Assembly (NCBI GenBank): GCA_029721435.1
Contig: CM056576.1
Coordinates: forward strand, 69,891,876-69,955,875
Source of the DNA: Gymnothorax reevesii
Lineage: Eukaryota > Chordata > Actinopteri > Anguilliformes > Muraenidae
Length of the DNA: 64,000 nucleotides
Direction: 5' to 3'
In this document: piece by piece, positions 57,155 to 64,000 of the stretch
Layout: each line of letters begins with the position of its first letter
Position numbering within the stretch: position 1 is the stretch's first letter
Notes under the pieces: generated by a model
Told to the model about the DNA's origin: nothing
The model's input: only the letters and a program-made list of their open reading frames with translations
The model's database searches: none
Translations under genes and position numbers: made by a program

Positions 57155-58651
57155 AAATAGAAATTTTATCTTCACCACGATGGGCACAAACAAGAACAAA
57201 TAACTGGTGGAAATGGGCAAACTATACAGTTAAAACATTCACTTCAAAATCATGTATTGTATGTACAGAGGCCCAGCCCACTTACTTATTAATTCCTAAC
57301 CCTTACAGTTACCTGAACTGCACCCAAGCAATATCTGATTGTCCAATACAATGTGTAGAAGCTTTAAGTTCTATTAAGGTCATATATGATGAATCCAAAT
57401 GTAACGAATATAAGTTGTATCGCAGCAATTATGACCCACAAATACAATTACAATGATTACAGCTATTAAATTTGACTTATGAATGTTATGCCGTAATAAA
57501 TGGGCAAATAAATGTAGGCAGATTCCCAGGACAATGTGATTTGACCTGGACATGTAATGCTCAACACCCCCAACAACAGGCCCAGAAAACTATTTCCAAT
57601 CTGGATAATAAAGCCATAATAGGGAAAAAACCAAATTGTCAGGCTATTGTACAGGTAGATAAGAGTGGCAGATATGTTTTGGATGTGTGGTGCAGGATTG
57701 TACAGTATTCTTCCCATGAATTGGACAGGAATATGTGCCAGAGTGATGCTGGCTGATCCAGTGTCAATAGGTTTCCCTAGTCAATCAAAGAACACGCGCC
57801 AAAAGAGAGCTTATGAAAAAGACCCTGCGGTATTTATAGATTATATGGGCCAACCAAAAGGAATTCCAAATGAATATAAAGCTAGACATGAAATTGTTGC
57901 CGGAATTGAATCAATGTTTCTGTGGTGGCTATCCCCTAATAAAAATGTGGAATGGATCAATTATATTTACTATAATCAGCAAAGATTTATAAATTACACA
58001 GACGATGCTTTAACAGCGCTGGGTGAACAACTGGCAGCAACAAGTAAAATGACCAGACAAAACAGATGGGTATTGGACTGGTTATTAGCAGAAAAAGGAG
58101 GTGTGTGTGTGTTGTTTGGGGATGAATGTTGTACTTTCATCCTAGACAACACGGGACCTGAAGGATCATTTACTAAGGCTATGGACGGACTAGAAACCCT
58201 TTGACATGAAATGAAGCAGAATGCTGGGTATAGACATGAATTGTGGGATTGGTTGGAAAATGTGTTTGGTAAATGGGGATCTGGGCTAATAAAGCTAAGA
58301 TTTGTAATTGTGGTGACATTAGTACTTTTACTAGTGTCACCATGTTGTTTGTTGCCTCTTTTGAGATCTTTTCTCAACAGAGCAGTGGGGGTTCACTTGC
58401 TGTCATACCAAGAGGCTGAGGTGGAGAGACAAGCACAGCGTCAACGCAGAGCAGAACAACAACAGCGTCTCTCCCAAGCCATCGCATTTGGGCGTCCACT
58501 CTCAAGAGCACCCCCTCACTACATCCATATGAATAAGAACTCTACTGTGCATGGACGTCCAGTCTTAAGACCAAACCCACAAGACGACATTTACATGACT
58601 ATGACTCCATTTTCCAGTCAAACTGATTTCCCACAGTGCACCCATGTGTAG
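57134..58651 (+). pseudogene. env: Retroviral Env, broken (surface and transmembrane subunits)
   Basis: The surface region (57134-57756) has paired Cys and N-glycosylation sites but is cut by TGA at 57454. A frame change near 57690 leads into the transmembrane frame (57665-58204). That frame shows a furin-like RQKR at 57797-57808, a heptad-rich region with an NYT sequon, and the CX6CC motif (about 58107-58134) that pairs covalently with the surface subunit in gamma-type envelopes. A TGA at 58202 interrupts it. The same frame continues to 58651 with a membrane anchor (about 58300-58370) and a Gln/Arg-rich cytoplasmic tail. At least three lesions prevent a full protein. Confidence 0.88.
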
Positions 58652-58725
58652 CCATTAAAATTTTGCATAATTACAATTGGCAGTAAAAGATGACATTGTT
58701 TAATTATTAAAAAGACAAAAAAAAT

Positions 58726-59199
58726 ATGAACGCTGAAAGACAATCTTGTAACTTCGGCACACAAAATTGTCCAGGATCTTCTTCAAATTTGGAAGTAACA
58801 GATCATACCAATCATTGCCTACTTTTAAAAATCAAACAAATAAAAGAACATATTTTCACCATACTACCATTTGCTGCAGACTGGAACTTACCATTCTACC
58901 AATTGTTTCCATTTTACGAAAAACAAAAACCTACTTGGATAGAACTACAAGAGTTCAAAATTTTGCAATTTCGAAAGAATTCTGCTGGTCTGCCAGCAAA
59001 TTTCCATAAGAAGGTCATCTTATTTGATTGTTCAGCTACAGTGCTAATAATCGGAGAAAGTTATAATCGACAAGCTAAATTTCACATTCAGACTCAATCA
59101 AGTTTCACTACGGTGCACAGTGGGAATCATCTAGTGTGGGCAAACAAACCTAAAGTTGGGCGAGCATCCAATCAGGCACGCTGCAACGCATCCAGATAG
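58726..59199 (+). CDS. ERV accessory frame A, unknown function
   Basis: A 157-codon open frame begins at ATG 58726, 75 bases after env. I recognise no family. It has no signal peptide. A soluble-looking core from L47-P48-F49 to about K143 contains DW-LP, PTWIEL-EFKI, KKV-LF and a GNHLVW-NKPK end. This core can be aligned over nearly its whole length with accessory frame B (59922-60359), so the two look like diverged paralogues. Position between env and the 3' LTR is where complex retroviruses of fish encode accessory proteins. It is still open although env is broken, but chance or recent insertion could explain that. Confidence 0.6.
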   Translation: MNAERQSCNFGTQNCPGSSSNLEVTDHTNHCLLLKIKQIKEHIFTILPFAADWNLPFYQLFPFYEKQKPTWIELQEFKILQFRKNSAGLPANFHKKVILFDCSATVLIIGESYNRQAKFHIQTQSSFTTVHSGNHLVWANKPKVGRASNQARCNASR

Positions 59200-59870
59200 A
59201 CAAACACCAAATCGTGAACCAACAGACTGACATATTCATGGAACTGGACATAGCGGACTAGGGAGGAGATTCGGCCCCCCGAACCTAGTCCGCAACAGGC
59301 GGCGGCGGGACTGCAAAGTTCCAAGGGCACGTTAAAGATCAGTTATAGTGCAGGGGAGAGGACTGAAGGCCCCCGTGTCTAGTGAAGTATGAATTGACAT
59401 ACTGCCGTGGTACCGTCTAGTCGGCGTGGTTGTCGCATGTAACTGTGGGCAACAAGTGGTACGTGGATGACAGCCCACACCTAGCAGAGGGGCGTTGGAG
59501 ACGACCTCTGTGAACAGGCGAGGCTGGTGAAAACGGTCAAAGTTTCTATATCCATAGCGAAGTGGGGTAGGGATCAGAGCGTTGGTTCCCACCTGGGTGG
59601 CTAGTAACGACTACGGGCTCTGGGGATCGCTATCGACTGGGTCACCGGCCGGTCAGGTCGCAGAGGGTTGTAAGACCACGAGGTGGCCGCCGCGCTCGGC
59701 TCAATGTACAGTCAGGCCACCATAAGCCAAAAGCGAATGCGTTAGTAGGCGAGTGGTGCTTCTGTGATCGGTGGGCTCTGAAAAGGAGACACCGGGAAGC
59801 AGAAGGCAGAGCTCTGAACCTGGGGGAGCCTGGGCAAAGATCTCTGTGGAAAGGGATCTAGCCTGGAACT
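59200..59870 (+). other. GC-rich, probably structured segment between accessory frames
   Basis: Markedly richer in G+C and CpG than env and the LTRs, with no convincing frame on either strand. It starts with a hairpin CGGACTAGG...CCTAGTCCG (59254-59292) that has a nested TTCGG/CCGAA stem. Possible roles are packaging, export or internal initiation; it could also be captured cellular sequence. None of these is shown by sequence alone. Confidence 0.45.
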
Positions 59871-59921
59871 GTGCCCTGGGAGAGGGAGGTTCGAAGGATC
59901 AAAGTATATAATATAGATTTC

Positions 59922-60359
59922 ATGGCTGAAAATTGTCCACATTCTGACAGAATACAACATGCATTGCCATTTCAGGGGCATTGGCCAATGCCTGCACACA
60001 GATTATGCACATTTATGGTTGTAACTGGGGATTCAGAACCCACAATACAGATTGAAGACTTTAAAATTATGGAAGATTTCTATCGGTTTTTCACTGCCCC
60101 TTCTGGAATTACTTACAAAGAAGTGCGCTTCAGTTCCACAGCACAAATAAAAATAATACGTAATTCTTCCGATTACTTTGGCTTCTCTACTACTAACTCT
60201 TCAGAATTTTGTTGTGTTATGTATGGGGATGATTTATTGTATTCCAATTGGCCCAAAAAATGCAGAGTATATCACAATCTCAGACCCATGCCGGATCCAT
60301 CACCACTTTCCATTACGACCATGGTATGGCCCTGGCAGGGCACAACTGACTATGACTGA
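59922..60359 (+). CDS. ERV accessory frame B, paralogue of frame A
   Basis: A 145-codon frame starts at ATG 59922 (the frame is open for at least 51 bases upstream but without ATG). It begins MAENCPH, then the core L15-P16-F17 to K112 with HW-MP, EPTIQIEDFKI, YKEVRF and GDDLLY-NWPK. Aligned with frame A, roughly a quarter of about 97 core positions are identical with only 1-3 residues of gap. It has Cys-rich patches near the core end and a Pro/Trp-rich tail absent from A. No known domain is recognised. It may be expressed from spliced viral RNA. The GDD string here is not in a polymerase context. Confidence 0.6.
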   Translation: MAENCPHSDRIQHALPFQGHWPMPAHRLCTFMVVTGDSEPTIQIEDFKIMEDFYRFFTAPSGITYKEVRFSSTAQIKIIRNSSDYFGFSTTNSSEFCCVMYGDDLLYSNWPKKCRVYHNLRPMPDPSPLSITTMVWPWQGTTDYD

Positions 60360-60721
60360 GGACTGTTGATGATGTGTTGATTGTACCTACATAAACATCA
60401 GCTTGAAAGAGAGGTGCAATCTTTTTTCCTTTCCGTAGTCAACAGTGGGAAAGTTTTTGGTTGCTCTTCTCAGGGCCGTGGGCTATGTCTGGGACAGACG
60501 ACAGAGAGCTTTCTTTATTCTTCTTTTTTAGAATCAATTGCATTCTATTTTTCTATCCCTATGTTTAGTTAGTCTGCCTCTGGAAATTTGCCCCAAACGT
60601 GGTCTATGATTTAGAAAACAAAATTGTTCTTACATTGCCATCTTTTGTAAGGAAACATACAAGATTACAATTGTGATCAAGTAATGTGAGGCCATGATTG
60701 GGATGGCCTCAATGGGAGGAG
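60360..60721 (+). other. ERV 3' untranslated region and polypurine tract
   Basis: AT-rich sequence with short frames. It ends with AATGGGAGGAG (60711-60721) just before the 3' LTR, the expected plus-strand primer tract. Confidence 0.75.
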
Positions 60722-61659
60722 TGTTGTGGAATATTTTTCAGTTATTCATTATGCTTACTAATATTTCAGTTATTCATTATGCTTACTAATATTTTTTAGT
60801 TATCAGTTATTCATTACATTTACTAATACTATGTACTAATTACGTTTCAGTATTATTCATTATATTTGGTGGTATTAGTTCATTTCATTTACTAATAAAC
60901 TAACAATTAAATTTAGAGCATATTTAATCATCAATAATCGTAATCAATAATCATTTTATATAAGCAGTAGTACCACATGCACTCAAATGAGTAGTGCTAA
61001 TATGCATACACATACACACAGTACACACACACACACATACACCCATATACATTCAAATAATTCAATTCTGCATATTTGAGCAGCTCACACACTCATAAAC
61101 AGCGTGCTTTTTGTAGCTTTGATTAGTAAGCAAGTTTCTGTGTGGTTGATTAAAAAACCTAATCAGAGAGAGTGTTTAATTTCTGTAGCTTTGATCAATA
61201 TTGGTTTAATAAAATCATTAGTTGTGACTAAAGAACATAATCAAATTAATCATTTATGTATCTGCATGTAACCCACTCATCTGAAAGTGATTTTTTTCAC
61301 ATAACCTGTAATTTTCCAGACCATTTTAGTATGTATTCCTTTTATTTTTTTCGATCCTATTGGAAAATCTTCCATCATGGTATACAAAAACAAAATTAGA
61401 GAGTAAAAAAAATTGGTTACAGCCCATGTATTGTGATTGGAGCAGAGTTGGATTGTGTTTCCTAATAAATATCGCTCTGTAAAGCCCACTGTTTTTGGAG
61501 CTTCATGGCCAGGGGTTACCCTCCAGATTAGGATTATTGCACGATTCAAGGCTGGAATAAATGATAACTCTGAAGATTCTGTCTCTCTCCATTTATTTCC
61601 CAAAACAAGAGGACTTTTAGAAATAACTCTTTGAGTCCACCTGGTCGGAAGACACTACA
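60722..61659 (+). repeat. 3' LTR of the endogenous retrovirus
   Basis: 938 bp, TGTTGTGGAATA...GACACTACA, highly similar to 55239-56197. It is followed by ACCT (61660-61663), identical to the four bases before the 5' LTR. Confidence 0.92.
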
Positions 61660-61769
61660 ACCTTCTGCTCATACTACAGCACTTTGACTTGCCAAATTAT
61701 AATAAAATCAGAGCAATGTTATCTCACAATGATATTAATCATTTTTGGTATTTATAATACATTTTCAAG

Positions 61770-62375
61770 AAAAGCCAATAGCTCTGCCAGTTCTCATCCC
61801 TGCGCCATACTAATGCGTCCATGGATTCAGGGTCTCCCCATGGTCCTACTAAAGCAATAAGTTGTAGGATATTTGACTTTCTGTAATTTTAGTGAGTTGG
61901 TTTTTTTTTGGTTATAAAATTCAATAGCTCCCCTAATTTTCATCCCTGAGTCATAATATTGCATCCATGCATGAAGGGTCTTGGAAATAGGACTTTGGCT
62001 ATTTCTGGTGAATTTTTATTTCCAATAAAATTTAATTGCCCCTCTAATTTACATCCTGTAGCCATAATATTGCATCCATACAAGCAGGGTCTCTCAAACA
62101 TCCTACTACAGCCATTAGTTTCAGGAAATTTGACTTTGGCTATTTTTGGTGAAATTTTATTTCTAATAAAATTCAATAGCTCCTCTAATTTTCTTCCTTG
62201 AGCCATACTATTGCATCCATGCAAGCAGGGTCTCTCTAAGGTCCTACTACAGCAATTACTTTCAGGAAATTGGACTTTGGCTATTTAACTCCCTTAATTT
62301 TCATCCCAGAGACATGATATTTCATCCATGCGTGCAGAGTCTTTCCATGGTCCTAGTACAGCCATTAATTTCAGG
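61770..62375. repeat. Tandem repeat, about five units of 115-140 bp
   Basis: Units share ATTTTCATCC(C/T), CATAATATTGCATCCATGC, AGGGTCTCTC, GGTCCTACTACAGC and TTCAGGAAATTTGACTTTGGCTATTT. Copies start near 61790, 61930, 62045, 62185 and 62295. The outer gypsy LTR is inserted directly after the last unit. Confidence 0.78.
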
Positions 62376-63352
62376 TGTTATGGCCCCAATTTGTTATGAC
62401 ATTGACAGCAAAGGATGACAGACAAAAATTTTAAAACTAAAACATATTTAATTAAACCAAGGCAACTAACAACAAACTACTGTATTCTACAGACCAAGAT
62501 TGATTATATACAAAAACAGAAATATTTACAGTCCCTTTGGTGGGTTGCTTGGTGATGTCCTGGGTGAGGAAAATGCTCTAACACAGGCAAAAATCCACTA
62601 AATGCTTCACAGGTCTTGAACAGAATGACAGGTCTGGTCACATGTATCCTTCTTCTTGCAATTTCTCCCACTACTTTACTGTCTCAATTCTCCTCCTGTA
62701 ATGTGAATATAGGCCACTGGATGGCAGTATTTACCTTTTTTTTTTTTTTGTTAAGCCCAGACTGGAGCTAGGTTTGGACATGTTCTGGGCATGTCTGAAA
62801 CAAGTCCCAGAAAATTTTTTTTAAAAAGCCTAAAAGTTGGGAGGGGTCTGCAAAAGAGTATATACAGGGGAGAATTGAGACAGTAAATTAGTAGGAGAAA
62901 TTGCAAGGAGAAGGATACATGTGACCAGACCTGTCATTCTGTTCAAGACCTGTGAAGTTTCTTTTGTGGATTTTTGCCTGTGTTGGAGAATTTTCCTCAC
63001 CCAGACATCACCAAGCAACCCAACAAAAAGGGACTGTAAATATTTTTGTTCTTGTTATTAATCAATCTTGGTCATTAGAGTAGAGAGTTAGTTGTCTTTG
63101 TAAAAATTAAATGTGTTTAAGTTCTAAAATTTTTGTCTGTCATCCTTCGCTGTTGTATAAATGTAATAACAAATTAGGGCCATAACACTCCTTATATACT
63201 CTTTTGCAGACCCCTCCCACCTTTTTGGCTTTTTAAAAATTTTCTCTAGGACTTGTTTCAGACATGCCCAGAAGATGTCCAAAGTTAGCTCCAGTCTGGG
63301 CTTAACAAAAAAAGGTAAATACTGCCATCCAGTGGCCTATATTCACATTACA
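62376..63352 (-). repeat. 3' LTR of a minus-strand gypsy element, split by a solo LTR
   Basis: On the minus strand the LTR runs from TGTAATGTG at 63352 to GGCCATAACA at 62376. It is interrupted at 62697-63187 by another LTR of the same family in the opposite direction. Joining 62376-62696 with 63192-63352 gives about 482 bp, close to the 491 bp of the inserted copy. Just outside 63352 the minus strand reads GGAATGGAGG, a polypurine tract, so this is the 3' LTR of the element whose pol lies at 63593-63988. Confidence 0.87.
62697..63187 (+). mobile_element. Solo LTR inserted in an LTR of its own family
   Basis: 491 bp, TGTAATGTGAATATAGG...GGCCATAACA, with TATA box GAGTATATACAG near 62857. It is flanked by CTCC on both sides (62693-62696 and 63188-63191). 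Removing it and one CTCC rejoins the host LTR within CAATTCTC...CTTATATACTC, which aligns with the same part of the inserted LTR. This proves insertion rather than inversion. Confidence 0.87.
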
Positions 63353-63592
63353 CCTCCATTCCAAAAGGGAAAAATTTTGACTCATAAAGGAAAAATTTTT
63401 GTTTAAAATACAAACTGGTTAAGTGGACACTTGTCTATATATACATATCATACAATATTCAAATAAATACGTGATATATATATATACATATTCAAACACG
63501 GGATAAGCAATCAGCAATTACATTGTCAGTACCCTTTACATGCTTAATTTTCAAGTCAAACTCCAAGTTGGTTGGTGAGACTGAGAACAATC
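63353..63592. other. Remnant between 3' LTR and RT of the terminal gypsy element
   Basis: Contains the polypurine tract beside the LTR and a TATA-rich microsatellite (63435-63490). Expected RNase H and integrase sequence is missing. Confidence 0.6.
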
Positions 63593-63988
63593 TCAGCAAA
63601 GTTCTTGCAGAACTTGCGGTAGTACCCGATCATTCCAAGGAAGCGGCGCAAAGCTTTTTTTGTTGTCAGGAACTGGAAAGTCCATGATGGCTTGGACTTT
63701 AGCATTTATGGGTGCCACCTTACCCTGGCTTATGACGTAGCCAAGATAGGCAACAGTAGCACAACCAAAGTCACTCTTGTTCAGGTTAACAGTCAGGTTA
63801 GCCTGGGTCAGGCACTGGAACAAAGTCTCTACATCTTTTAGATGTTCTTCCCGGGAGTCACTCCATGTGATCAGGTCATTGATGTATGCACCCGTGTGTG
63901 GCAATCCGGGGATTGTAGACTGTATCATCCTTTGGAACGTGGCTGGGGCATTTTTCATTCCAAGGGGTAGGACTTCATACTGGTACAA
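63593..63988 (-). pseudogene. Gypsy reverse transcriptase fragment, cut by window end
   Basis: The minus-strand frame shows YQYEVLPLGMKNAPATFQRMIQ (RT motif B region), then GAYINDLITWSDSREEHLKDV, where the usual YxDD reads YIND, so the first catalytic Asp of the pair is replaced. It continues with NLNKSDFGCATVAYLGYVISQGKV and stops in a shifted region that still reads like PLPWNDRVLPQV. RT continues beyond 64000. Only about 240 bases separate it from the 3' LTR, so RNase H and integrase are deleted. Confidence 0.85.
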
Positions 63989-64000
63989 CTCAGATGGTGT

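Larger units (their letters stand above)
55239..61659 (+). mobile_element. Class I-like endogenous retrovirus, pol-deleted
   Basis: A provirus of 6,421 bp with LTRs 55239-56197 and 60722-61659 is flanked by the 4-bp duplication ACCT (55235-55238 and 61660-61663). Between them are an arginine-tRNA primer site, a shortened gag, no visible pol, a broken env with CX6CC transmembrane subunit, and two open frames before the 3' LTR. Four-base duplication and CX6CC env fit gamma/epsilon-type retroviruses. An arginine primer is known from snakehead retrovirus. The LTRs are only slightly diverged. Confidence 0.9.

Noticed and set aside
59200..59870. Ribosomal RNA or tRNA gene in the GC-rich ERV block
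   Set aside because: I could not match it to any conserved rRNA helix or complete cloverleaf. The composition alone is not evidence.
59871..59921. Upstream start of accessory frame B at 59871
   Set aside because: That codon is GTG. The first ATG in frame is at 59922 and gives a start that aligns better with frame A.
60217..60240. GDD in accessory frame B as a polymerase active site
   Set aside because: There are no other polymerase motifs, and the corresponding position in frame A is GNH.

Overview
The window looks like a transposon-dominated intergenic region of a teleost fish genome. I found no exon of a recognisable host gene. The taxonomic call rests on repeat content: sushi-type Ty3/Gypsy chromoviruses, Tc1-like elements, hAT elements and MITEs, an R2/Hero-like non-LTR element, and a class I-like endogenous retrovirus (ERV) with an arginine-tRNA primer site. 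I cannot name the species. Composition is AT-rich with intron-like spacers, and almost every long open frame belongs to a mobile element.

Layout. 1-1370: hAT remnant. 1376-2286: Tc1-like remnant. 2287-7379: decayed minus-strand sushi-like gypsy element with both LTRs. 9063-10456: solo LTR (TSD GAGAT). 11221-12511: foldback element beside a LINE fragment. 14284-15751: Tc1-like element with perfect terminal repeats. 15984-23797: an old giant inverted repeat whose left arm was split by a minus-strand R2/Hero-like element (17039-21367) flanked by a 31-bp target duplication. 26134-37062: a four-level nest in which an old terminal-repeat element holds a hAT element (TSD TTGACAAT), which holds a hAT-like MITE and an intact sushi-type chromovirus (28784-35451, TSD CAAGA). 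37076-39645: two adjacent foldbacks. 40624-41796: two small terminal-repeat elements. About 45180-47680: 5' part of a decayed Ty3/Gypsy element. 48827-50072: terminal-repeat element carrying a 211-bp near-perfect palindrome. 51666-53119: second solo LTR (TSD GTATA) with minisatellites in its transcribed part. 53975-54546: hAT-like MITE. 55239-61659: ERV (TSD ACCT). 61770-62375: tandem repeat. 62376-63988: end of a minus-strand gypsy element whose 3' LTR was hit by a solo LTR of the same family in the opposite orientation.

Three objects stand out. The chromovirus has an uninterrupted 1,428-codon Gag-Pol frame, complete catalytic motifs, nearly identical LTRs, and an 11-nt self-complementarity that fits Tf1/sushi self-priming, so it is probably young and possibly active. 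The ERV has lost pol and has a broken env, but keeps two open frames between env and the 3' LTR. These frames appear to be diverged copies of each other and are separated by a GC-rich, probably structured segment. The nested insertions give a relative history that can be read from target-site duplications alone.
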